64,000 nucleotides of DNA from DASSFG01 sp035547915 (GTDB taxonomy: Bacteria > Planctomycetota > Planctomycetia > Pirellulales > JAICIG01). Location: the NCBI GenBank assembly GCA_035547915.1, contig DASZTS010000096.1, forward strand, positions 1 through 64,000. Reading direction: 5' to 3'. Shown piece by piece: positions 52,044-59,405 of the stretch (its first letter is position 1; each line of letters starts with the position of its first letter). The notes beneath the pieces were generated by a model, which was not told the origin of the DNA, made no database searches, and saw nothing but the letters and a program-made list of their open reading frames with translations. The translations under genes and the position numbers were made by a program.

Positions 52044-52104
52044 TTTACCGCCAGACGCGGTAAAAGGACGCACCTTTTGAGCATAAAAGCCTAGATAAGG
52101 TGCG
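52044..52104. promoter_or_regulatory. Two small hairpins in the leader region of RND copy 1
   Basis: TTTACCG/CGGTAAA (52044-52050 and 52058-52064, 7-base loop) and CGCACCTT/AAGGTGCG (52069-52076 and 52097-52104, 20-base loop) are perfect stems lying 125-185 bases upstream of the minus-strand RND start at 51919. They could be operators or attenuator-like leader structures. Confidence 0.4.
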
Positions 52105-52302
52105 CTCGTGTCATACCGCGGCGGCGTACCGAATCTTTCGGTCTATCCGTCTTCGCACGCTTTGTCCCACGCGGTGGGTACTGTCCAAGATCTGCACAAT
52201 TCACCCCACGTCGGGGACTACTTCTGTGCATCGGCCAGGACATCCCGAGCGAACTGGAATCTTGTACCGTCGAACTCCTTTCCGATTATCTTGCCGGGAA
52301 CT

Positions 52303-52404
52303 TTAGAGCAACCGACAAAACCGGATTTAGCTTCACAGGAATCGGCGTTTCACGGCCGATTCTTGCGCCCAAGGCGCTCGGACTTTCGGGTTCTGTCAGC
52401 CGCT
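52303..52404 (+). repeat. Nested inverted-repeat element, copy B
   Basis: The second copy of the element at 23068-23168, in reverse orientation. Outer arms are GACAAAACC (52314-52322) and GGTTCTGTC (52389-52397, one mismatch); the inner 22-base stem-loop at 52340-52361 is identical to copy A. It lies in the 515-base gap between the two RND genes, which otherwise holds the two hairpins at 52044-52104 and no gene. Confidence 0.8.
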
Positions 52405-52434
52405 CTTAACTCCGACTGGGAGACCTCGTCGATA

Positions 52435-55400
52435 TCACGCATTCGCCGGCGCCAATCCGGGGCCGACATGCGTCGGCAACTCGCTGTGTTCGTGTGGCGG
52501 GCCACCGCCGTCGCGGACCAAGAGCGAATAGAGACACGGGAGCACGAAGAGCGTCGCCGGTTCGCCGGCCAGTAGTCCGCCGAGGATGGCACGCGCCAGC
52601 GGGGCGTTCGCTTCGCTACCGTGCTCGAAGGCCAATGCCGTCGGAATCATGGCGAAGAACGCGGCGAGGGCCGTCATGGTCACGGGGCGCACGCGAATCG
52701 ATGCCGCCTTGCGGATGGCCTCGGTCGGCGTCAGTCCCTCGTGACGCCGCAATTCCTGGGCAAAATCGCTCATCAGCACCGTATTGGCCACCTTGATGCC
52801 GACGATGAAGATGATGCCCAACAGCGATTGCACGTTGAGGGCGCTACCCGTGAAATAGAGCATGGGCAACACGCCGGCCAAGCTCAAGGGCACCACCAGC
52901 ATCACCGTGATCGGTACCACGAACGATTTATCGAGGGCCACCATCAAGAAGTACATCAAGAGCGACGCCAACACCAACCCGAGCCCCAGGTTGTTGAACG
53001 TGTCTCGCATGCGGGAATACTCGCCGCTGAGCGTGATCTTCGAGCCGAGCAGGATGTCGTTCTTCTTCGACTCGGGATCGTACGTCGACCACACGCCGTC
53101 GGCGTCCTGCCTGCCGAAGCGATCGAGTACTTTCGTGATGTCGTCGGACACGTGCCCCAGGTCGCGGCCCTCGACCCCCATCGTCACGTCGATCGTCGAC
53201 TGGATGTTGACGTGCTTGATCTCGGACGGCACCGTCGTGCGCGACAGCGAAGCCACATCGCCGAGCCGCACCTGTCGGTGTTGATTGTTGCCCACCAGCG
53301 GAATGTTGAGGATGTCGCCGACCGACTGAATGGCGACTTCCGGGTACTGCACGCCGACGAAGTACTGGTTGTGGCTGATCGGGTCGATCCAGAAATTTTT
53401 CTTGTTGAAGGAGATGCTGGAATTGGTCGACGCGATCACGTTCTGCATGATGTCGGCCTGCGTCAGCCCCAGGTCGGCCGCCTTGGCGCGGTCGACGTTG
53501 ATGACGAAGGCCGGAGAGTCCATGCGTTGGATCACCCGCGCGTCGACCACTCCATCGATGCGGACGACGGCGTGCTTGACCTGCTGGGCGATCTCGAAGA
53601 CGGCGTCCTCTTTCTTACCCGTGATGCGGATGTTGATCGGCGTCGACTTGCCCTCGTTCAACGCACCGCGCACCATACCGCCGGAATCGAACGCGAACTC
53701 CAGGTTGTCGAACCGTTTGTCGGCCGTCAGCCCGTCACGCAAGATGTGGACGTATTCTTGCGAGGTCTTGCTGCGATGCGGTGCAAGCTGCACCTTGACG
53801 ACGCTGTCCATGGGGCCGGCATTGGGCGTGTAGGCCGCCGACCAGTCGGGCGTGACGCCGATCTCCGAGATGAACAGTTCCAAGTCGTGCTCGGGGATCG
53901 TCTCGCGGACAAAATCTTCGACCTTCGCCACCATCTCTTCGGTCTTTTCGATCCGTAGGCCGGTCGGCGCACGGACGAAGATTTCGAACGCGCCGGCATC
54001 GACTTCAGGGAAGAAGTCTCGCCGCAGACGCGGCCCGAACACGAACAGCACCGCACCCAACGCCACAAAGCTGCCGACGATGGTCGGCACGCGATGCCGC
54101 AGGACCGTGTCGAGCAACCGCACGTAATATCCGATGCCGCGATCGATGAGCGCTTCCCAGCGGGCGAAAGCGCGGCCGATGGGCCCATGCGCGGGAGCGT
54201 GGGGTTCGTGCGCACCCGGTTCGCCCGAGTCGTGGCCATGCCCCTTCAACCACAAGGCGCTGAAGGCCGGCACCAGCGACCGCGAAAGCAAGTAGGCCGT
54301 GATCATGGCAAATGCCACGGCAAACGCCATCGGCCGGAACAAAAACTGCCCCATGCCTGGCATCAACGCCAGCGGAGCGAGTACCAGAAACGTACAGATG
54401 GTCGAGACCAACTCGGGCATGGCCACTTCGCTGGCCCCCAAGAAGGCGGCCTCGCGCGGGTTGGCGCCCAGGGCCAGGTGTCGGTGCGTATTCTCCAAGC
54501 AAATGATCGCGCTATCGACCATCGGGCCGATGGCGAGCGCCAGGCCGGCGAGCGTCATCACGTTCACCGTGTTGCCCGTGTAATACAGGCAGATGATCGC
54601 ACCCAGCACCGATAGGGGCAGCGTCATCACGGCGATCATCGTCATGCGCCATTGGCCCAAGAAGAGCAGGATCACCAACGAGCAGAGGATGGAGCCCAGC
54701 GCCCCTTCTTGCACCAGAGCGGCGATCGAGGCCCGCACATAGACCGATTGATCCATCACCAACTTCAAGGCGATACCGGGCCGCGTCAGGCGGGCCTGCA
54801 TATCGGGAAGGGCCTCCTTGAGCGTGCTCACCACCTTCAACGTGCTGGCACCGAGCTGACGATAAACCGGGATGTAGACCTGCTTGCGGCCATTCACACG
54901 CACGATGTTGGTCTGGATGAAGGCCGCGTCCTTGGCCACCGCCACGTCGCGCAGATATTCGGCATTGCCGTGTTCGGCGTGCAAGGGGAGGTTGCCCATC
55001 CCTTCCTTCCCCTCGACGAACTCGTACATCGAGTTCGACATCAACGCATAATCGTTCTGGCCGATCTTCACGTCGCCCGAGGGCACGAAGACGTTGAATT
55101 TGTCGGTGGCGCCCATGACATCCATCGGGCCCAGCCCGCGGGCCTGCATCTTGATGCGGTCGAGATAGAGCATCACGGCCCGCAGCTTGCCGCCGAAGAC
55201 CACCGGAGCCGAAGCGCCCGGATTGCTCATGATCATGTTGCGCACTTCGTAGCGGCCGACGTCGTACAAGATCGACTCGGTCTCCGTCTTGCTGTCGAGT
55301 GCCACCAGGCTCACCGGCACGGTGCTCGTCGGGTCGAACGGCAAGACGACGGGCGGGAGCGTGCCGGGCGGCAGGTTGGGCATGGCCGAGAGGGCCAGCG

Positions 55401-55731
55401 AATTGACCTGCGTCAACGCGCCGTTGGCGTCGACGTCGTCATGGAAATAGTTGCGGACGATGCTCGCCCCGACGATCGAGCGAGATTCCTGCCGCTTGAT
55501 GCCGTTCGATTGGCCCGTCCACCGCTCCATGCGGTTCGTGATGTCCTTCTCCATCCCTTTGGCGGGCATGCCGCCGTAGAACGTGAGGACCTGCACAGCG
55601 GGGCTCTTGAAGACCGGCAGAATATCGATCGGCACCGCCGTCAGAGTGAGAGTGCCGAGCACCAGGATCGTCAATGCGAAGACGACAACCGCGTAGACGT
55701 TGTTCAACGACGCGCGAATCAATCCGTTCAT
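52435..55731 (-). CDS. RND-family efflux pump inner-membrane protein (copy 2)
   Basis: A 1098-residue RND transporter, paralogue of copy 1 and identical to it over long blocks such as DILPVFKSPAVQVLTFYGG and SLALSAMPNLPPGTLPPVVL. TM4 again has GPMVDSAIICLENTHRHL; the TM10 position reads VGIKVANTVLM, with Ala where AcrB has Lys. The loop after TM6 is His-containing (GHGHDSGEPGAHEPHAPAHG) but differs from copy 1, and the membrane helices at the N terminus are the most divergent part. ATG at 55731 is used; the codon before it is TTG. The upstream 627-base region probably holds the promoter for both pump genes. Confidence 0.93.
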   Translation of the reverse strand: MNGLIRASLNNVYAVVVFALTILVLGTLTLTAVPIDILPVFKSPAVQVLTFYGGMPAKGMEKDITNRMERWTGQSNGIKRQESRSIVGASIVRNYFHDDVDANGALTQVNSLALSAMPNLPPGTLPPVVLPFDPTSTVPVSLVALDSKTETESILYDVGRYEVRNMIMSNPGASAPVVFGGKLRAVMLYLDRIKMQARGLGPMDVMGATDKFNVFVPSGDVKIGQNDYALMSNSMYEFVEGKEGMGNLPLHAEHGNAEYLRDVAVAKDAAFIQTNIVRVNGRKQVYIPVYRQLGASTLKVVSTLKEALPDMQARLTRPGIALKLVMDQSVYVRASIAALVQEGALGSILCSLVILLFLGQWRMTMIAVMTLPLSVLGAIICLYYTGNTVNVMTLAGLALAIGPMVDSAIICLENTHRHLALGANPREAAFLGASEVAMPELVSTICTFLVLAPLALMPGMGQFLFRPMAFAVAFAMITAYLLSRSLVPAFSALWLKGHGHDSGEPGAHEPHAPAHGPIGRAFARWEALIDRGIGYYVRLLDTVLRHRVPTIVGSFVALGAVLFVFGPRLRRDFFPEVDAGAFEIFVRAPTGLRIEKTEEMVAKVEDFVRETIPEHDLELFISEIGVTPDWSAAYTPNAGPMDSVVKVQLAPHRSKTSQEYVHILRDGLTADKRFDNLEFAFDSGGMVRGALNEGKSTPINIRITGKKEDAVFEIAQQVKHAVVRIDGVVDARVIQRMDSPAFVINVDRAKAADLGLTQADIMQNVIASTNSSISFNKKNFWIDPISHNQYFVGVQYPEVAIQSVGDILNIPLVGNNQHRQVRLGDVASLSRTTVPSEIKHVNIQSTIDVTMGVEGRDLGHVSDDITKVLDRFGRQDADGVWSTYDPESKKNDILLGSKITLSGEYSRMRDTFNNLGLGLVLASLLMYFLMVALDKSFVVPITVMLVVPLSLAGVLPMLYFTGSALNVQSLLGIIFIVGIKVANTVLMSDFAQELRRHEGLTPTEAIRKAASIRVRPVTMTALAAFFAMIPTALAFEHGSEANAPLARAILGGLLAGEPATLFVLPCLYSLLVRDGGGPPHEHSELPTHVGPGLAPANA

Positions 55732-55977
55732 CAATCAACTCCGGCCCAAAAACCACCCCGGCCAATCATTGAGCCGGCAAGGCGGGGTTCGCCGTGCAAC
55801 TGCGATGCCAGGAGACCGGACGTGGGCGAATCGGGGCACGAAGACGCGAGAGAGCAACCGACTCAATGTGACCCCGTTTGCCAATGCTGGTCACTGTGCG
55901 GTGTTCCAGAAGGACAAAAACTTTCCCTCTTGAACAACATGTGCGCGCCGCGCATATCCTTGGACCGCGCACGAGGT

Positions 55978-55989
55978 TTGTGCGCACAA
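55978..55989. promoter_or_regulatory. Palindrome TTGTGCGCACAA, candidate operator
   Basis: A perfect 12-base palindrome, 247 bases upstream of the RND copy 2 start, set in a stretch with further TGCGCG repeats. Palindromes of this kind are typical operators for TetR- or MarR-like dimers, but no such regulator gene is in the window. Confidence 0.35.
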
Positions 55990-56319
55990 CCGCGCGTCTT
56001 ATCCGGATTTCTGTAGACCCGACGCACTCGTGCGAAACGCGCGGACTACGCGCGACGCATGCCGTTCGCTTGCTGTGATCACACGTTTGAACGGCTCGTT
56101 GGCAGTCGTCGCACGCTAACGTTTTTCACACGAGGTGCGACCCACGGGCGTCCCTCGCGGGAACAAACATTGGCCACGTTCGTGCCCAGTTTCTGCGCAG
56201 CGATCGTCATCGCGCGACACGCGTCGTCGCTCTACGACATACGAAATGCGCGCTGGCTCGAGCGCACCAAGAAGAAGAGAACGACTCGCTACGTTACTCT
56301 TTCGTTATCCCCATTGAGT

Positions 56320-56351
56320 CAAGATTGATTTCGGAAATATCATCAATCTTG
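56320..56351 (-). terminator. Hairpin downstream of the EF-hand-like gene
   Basis: CAAGATTGAT (56320-56329) and ATCAATCTTG (56342-56351) form a perfect 10-bp stem with a 12-base loop, 8 bases after the minus-strand stop at 56359. There is no U-tract, so termination efficiency is doubtful. Confidence 0.45.
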
Positions 56352-56358
56352 GAGAATT

Positions 56359-56952
56359 CTACTGCGACGTCGAACAAGCCGAACCGCCCGCCGAGTACCA
56401 GGTTTGTTGGTAGTTCTGGATCAGCGACGATAGCTCCGAAGCCGAGACCGTGCCCGTAGAACTCCCGGTCAACATCGCCCAATCGCGCGCTATCGCGGCA
56501 TCGGGTGAATACGGACTGCCGAGGGACAGGTCACTTGGCCCACCGAGCCCTAGTAACTTGTTCACGTCCGACAATGTGAGTTGCCCGTTGCTCCCCACCG
56601 CGTCGACGATTGAATTTGCAGCGTCGGAAGCATCGATCGAACCGACGTTGAGGGCAACTTCGTCGCTGGAGACCGTATCGGTGGTATACCCTGAGGGGCT
56701 GTTCTGTCCCGCTCCCGGCGGCAGATGCTTGACCAACTGCAAGGTAGGGCTCGATGACGGATTGTATGGCCCCACCCCTTGGGTGCCATTCAACAGATCG
56801 AGCAGCATCGTGCTGAATTGAGCTGCCGATGAGATCATTCCGGTCTGGGCAGTATCTTGCCCCGCGTCGGAGCTCGCGGCGGCGTCCGTGGGCTTCGATG
56901 CGTTTTGGAGCGGATAGGCCCAGTTAGGGTCACGGATACTGCCAACGGTCAT
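56359..56952 (-). CDS. Ser/Gly-rich protein with degenerate EF-hand-like repeats
   Basis: A 197-residue protein rich in Ser, Ala, Gly and Asp. It has no signal peptide or transmembrane segment in the chosen frame (start MTVGSIRDPNWAYPLQ at 56952). After a disordered region a helix AAQFSTMLLDLLNG is followed by two EF-hand-like helix-loop-helix units, AVGSNGQLTLSDVNKLLG and LTGSSTGTVSASELSSLIQN. Both keep the loop Gly and the closing acidic residue but lack the Asp calcium ligands at positions 1, 3 and 5, so calcium binding is unlikely. I recognise no family with confidence. It is the gene immediately upstream of the RND pair on the same strand. Confidence 0.6.
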   Translation of the reverse strand: MTVGSIRDPNWAYPLQNASKPTDAAASSDAGQDTAQTGMISSAAQFSTMLLDLLNGTQGVGPYNPSSSPTLQLVKHLPPGAGQNSPSGYTTDTVSSDEVALNVGSIDASDAANSIVDAVGSNGQLTLSDVNKLLGLGGPSDLSLGSPYSPDAAIARDWAMLTGSSTGTVSASELSSLIQNYQQTWYSAGGSACSTSQ

Positions 56953-57299
56953 TTGATCCTCGGAAATGCAGCCGCGCACCGTGCTTCTGCCGCTCAGTCG
57001 CCTGCATGATATCGACAACGGCCACGTCTCCGGGTGAATCGGTCGCGCAGATTATCTCGCAGCCAGAGCGCCCATTTCGCCCGACTTTGACCGCCGGGCG
57101 ACTCCCAGCCTCCCGCCGCCGTCAAAGAGCCATTCCGAATCGAAGGTGAACGCGGAATGCCGGAGATGCCTATTGGAGGTGTCGTCGGAAACCGCTCGCT
57201 TGGCAATCTTCCTCGATCCGTCGCTGCGCCAAATCGAAACCGCTAGAATCGAAGCCGTTGTGCAAACCCGTCGATCGACAGGCAACTTGGCAGCAGGCT
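56953..57299. other. 347-bp divergent intergenic region
   Basis: Separates the EF-hand-like gene (minus) from the L7/L12-like gene (plus). Open frames in it have no motif or ribosome-binding site. I see no hairpin or repeat worth reporting. Confidence 0.4.
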
Positions 57300-57578
57300 A
57301 TGGACGCAACGTTCTGGCTCGTTCTCGCTACTTTCGCGATCGTTCTGTTCTCGAAGGCCCGTAACGCATCCTTCATCGGCAACGCCGGTAGCAATAGCCG
57401 CCTGGAACGGAAAATCGATCTGGTTCTGAATCATTTGGGAATCGACCCCAATCAGGGCGTGGATGAGAAGATCGTGGAACTGATGAAGACGGGCCAAAAG
57501 ATCGAAGCAATCAAACTCTACCGAGAGAAGACCGGCTGCGGACTCAAGGAGGCCAAAGATTATGTGGAAAGTTTGTAG
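57300..57578 (+). CDS. Membrane-anchored ribosomal L7/L12 C-terminal-domain-like protein
   Basis: A 92-residue protein. An N-terminal helix (FWLVLATFAIVLFS, about 4-17) anchors it, followed by a basic linker and an amphipathic helix (RLERKIDLVLNHLGID). The last 40 residues, KIVELMKTGQKIEAIKLYRE and KTGCGLKEAKDYVESL, clearly match the C-terminal domain of ribosomal protein L7/L12, including the TGxGLKEAK motif that contacts translation factors. The N-terminal L10-binding domain is replaced by the membrane helix. The ATG at 57300 is preferred over an in-frame TTG at 57258; the ribosome-binding site is weak. Proteins of this layout occur in other bacteria but are uncharacterised. Confidence 0.8.
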   Translation: MDATFWLVLATFAIVLFSKARNASFIGNAGSNSRLERKIDLVLNHLGIDPNQGVDEKIVELMKTGQKIEAIKLYREKTGCGLKEAKDYVESL

Positions 57579-57940
57579 ATCAGAAGAAAAAGTGGAAAGG
57601 AATTACTTGAGAAGATCGCACGGCGACAGATCTCCCATAGCCTCGCGGTGTATGCAGCCTCTCGAACGGAAGAAAGCGATCCCATGCGCCGCGGCTCGCC
57701 CGGATATCTCGATCTATTTGTCGAAAATCGGCTTGCGGACCCGAGCGAGAAGTAGCCGGCGAGAGCGTTGAAGGAGGATGGCTGGATCATTTCGATCCGA
57801 ACGCCGGCGATACTGAGGCACGAAAGGCCCTCGGCCGTAACTGTTCGGTGGGGTGAGCGATTGGCCGAACTACCGGCGACGAATTCTTTGGCGGAGCCGA
57901 CCCCGGCAGGTGATCACGACCGTGGTGGGTAGCGGGCGCT
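57579..57940. other. 362-bp region with a possible degraded reading frame
   Basis: Directly after the stop of the L7/L12-like gene the same frame continues for 60 codons with protein-like content (KELLEKIARRQISHSLAVYA, then GYLDLFVENRLADPSEK) to a second stop at about 57756, and then for a further 50 codons. There is no good start codon or ribosome-binding site for a separate gene. It could be a remnant, a readthrough extension or chance. Confidence 0.3.
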
Positions 57941-58663
57941 CTATTCCTGTGCGGCTGGCTGCGGCGCCTGAAAACTGGACACCGGACACGTCGACTTGTC
58001 GAATCTGTTCCAGGCCCAAACGCTGAGAACGAGCGGGATTGCTGCCGGCAAAAATCGACCTTGCCAGTTGTATAGGCCGAAAATCCACGTAAAACCGACC
58101 GTAAGATTGTGTTTCTCGGTCGGCGGGAAAACGTCCATATAATTCACAAACGCCATGTATGCCACCAGTCCGCATGCCAGCGTCCCCCATGCCGGCCGGT
58201 AGCATTTCCGGGCAGTATGCATGAAAAAAGGCGCCAGCACGACGAATGGTAGGTAACGCATGAGATAGACACACGCATAGGCGATGAACCACTCGAGCCC
58301 CGTAGGCGGCAGCATCGTCACCGGCTCGTAGGGCGTCACCGACCATTTCAACAGCACGCAAACGAATAACAATAGATGCCAAGCCACCTGGGTAACAACA
58401 ATCGGTCCGAGAAAGAACACCACGAACGGATGGCGGCCGGCGAACGATCGCTTCACGTATTCTTTCTTCGCCGCGATGGCCAGCGACGCGGGCGCGCCCA
58501 ATCGTTCTTCCGCGGTTAGATGAGCTTCCATGCTCCGGTTCTCCGTATGAAGGTCGTTGCAATGCTCGATCAATTCTTCGAGTAGCCGAGCGGAATACGC
58601 CGCCGGCAGCCCTTGTTCGTCGAGTGCGCGACGCAGGCGGTCATGCCAATGCTGGTCGGCCAT
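57941..58663 (-). CDS. Membrane protein partner of the PadR regulator
   Basis: A 240-residue protein. The N-terminal 75 residues are helical and charged and resemble the 'permease prefix'/DUF1700-like domain (LLEELIEHCNDLHTENRSM, LTAEERLGAPASLAIAAKKE). About five transmembrane helices follow (for example FVVFFLGPIVVTQVAWHLLL, FIAYACVYLMRYLPFVVLAP, TLACGLVAYMAFVNY). Genes of this type next to a padR gene are common; the pair forms one operon, the start here overlapping the end of padR by 23 bases. The protein probably senses envelope state or assists a transporter. No transport signature is seen. Confidence 0.8.
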   Translation of the reverse strand: MADQHWHDRLRRALDEQGLPAAYSARLLEELIEHCNDLHTENRSMEAHLTAEERLGAPASLAIAAKKEYVKRSFAGRHPFVVFFLGPIVVTQVAWHLLLFVCVLLKWSVTPYEPVTMLPPTGLEWFIAYACVYLMRYLPFVVLAPFFMHTARKCYRPAWGTLACGLVAYMAFVNYMDVFPPTEKHNLTVGFTWIFGLYNWQGRFLPAAIPLVLSVWAWNRFDKSTCPVSSFQAPQPAAQE

Positions 58664-58994
58664 CTGATCCTCCTTCCAAGACGGCGTTCACGGCGGCCAC
58701 GACCTGTTTCCAGGTTTCCAGAGAACCTGCCAGCTTCTTGCAGCCTTGTTTCGTCAACTGGTAGACAATGCGGTTCCTTCCGTTGACGACCAGCCGCTTC
58801 GCCACGAGGAGCTTGTGCTCTTCCATTCGATGCAAGACGGGATAGACACAACCTTCGCCGAAGTCCAGTTTCGCCCCGGATGCTTCGCGGATCGCCTGCA
58901 CCAAGTCGTAACCGTGCATCGGTCGTTCATCCAAGAGCCTGAGAATCAGTAACTCCGGGACGCCGTTCAGGAAATCTGGATTGGTTTTCTTCAT
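58641..58994 (-). CDS. PadR-family transcriptional regulator
   Basis: A 117-residue winged-helix regulator. It starts with a helix (NPDFLNGVPELLILRLLDE) and has the PadR signature PMHGYDLVQAIREASGAKLDFGEGCVYPVLHRMEEHKLL (split over about 23-60), then the wing RNRIVYQLTKQGCKKLAGSLETWKQ. It is shorter than full PadR (about 180 residues), of the PadR-s1 type lacking the C-terminal dimerisation domain. A 21-base inverted repeat at 59008-59028, just upstream of its ATG, is its likely autoregulatory operator. It is co-transcribed with the membrane protein at 57941. Confidence 0.92.
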   Translation of the reverse strand: MKKTNPDFLNGVPELLILRLLDERPMHGYDLVQAIREASGAKLDFGEGCVYPVLHRMEEHKLLVAKRLVVNGRNRIVYQLTKQGCKKLAGSLETWKQVVAAVNAVLEGGSDGRPALA

Positions 58995-59007
58995 GGTTGG
59001 GCGGCTT

Positions 59008-59028
59008 ATACCTTGAACCATGAGGTAT
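59008..59028. promoter_or_regulatory. Likely PadR operator
   Basis: ATACCT (59008-59013) and AGGTAT (59023-59028) form a perfect inverted repeat around a 9-base centre, 14 bases before the padR start codon. PadR-s1 regulators typically bind such ATAC...GTAT-type operators and repress their own operon. Confidence 0.6.
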
Positions 59029-59405
59029 CGTCAAGGCCGACCGCCCCCGCAAAGTTTGCCCAATGCGCCAAAGCGCTCAGGGTCGACCGGCTCAAGCTCG
59101 CGGGCTGGGCTCAGGCATGCGGGCGGCGTCGATGGCGCAAACTTTTCGGGTTCAGGCGACTGGCGATATGGGAAGGGCAGACGAACGGCGCTTGATGACG
59201 TGTCGCGCGCAAGCTTTGCGGTGTCGACTTGCGCCAATTTCGTATCCAGCGAACACAGCTTTTGTCCTTGCCGGAAAATGGTCTGTGCCGACTGATAAAA
59301 CATTTGCGCAACCACGAATCGTAGCGATTTTACTGGTCATTACGGCGATTGGCGGACGATGAATTGCGCTGGCCCCCCGGTAACGCCGATTCAATCGATT
59401 CGGAT
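59029..59405. other. 377-bp divergent region between padR and the outer-membrane factor genes
   Basis: No gene is supported. It should contain the promoter for the three TolC-like genes. The A/T-rich stretch 59260-59350 is the best candidate for it, but no clear -35/-10 pair is seen. Confidence 0.4.

Larger units (their letters stand above)
55732..56358. other. 627-bp intergenic region upstream of the RND pair
   Basis: No convincing gene. Short open frames on both strands have no motif and poor composition. The region contains several GTGCGCG/GCGCAT-type sequences around 55941-56060, a perfect 12-base palindrome at 55978-55989 and a hairpin at 56320-56351. It most likely holds the promoter and operators of RND copy 2 and the terminator of the EF-hand gene. 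Confidence 0.5.

Noticed and set aside
48620..55731. The two RND genes as a sequencing or assembly duplication
   Set aside because: They differ steadily through their whole length, in TM1, the His-rich loop and TM10, and have different flanking sequence, so they are genuine paralogues.
56059..56328. An 89-codon plus-strand frame upstream of the RND genes
   Set aside because: Composition is irregular, there is no ribosome-binding site and the region contains operator-like repeats.
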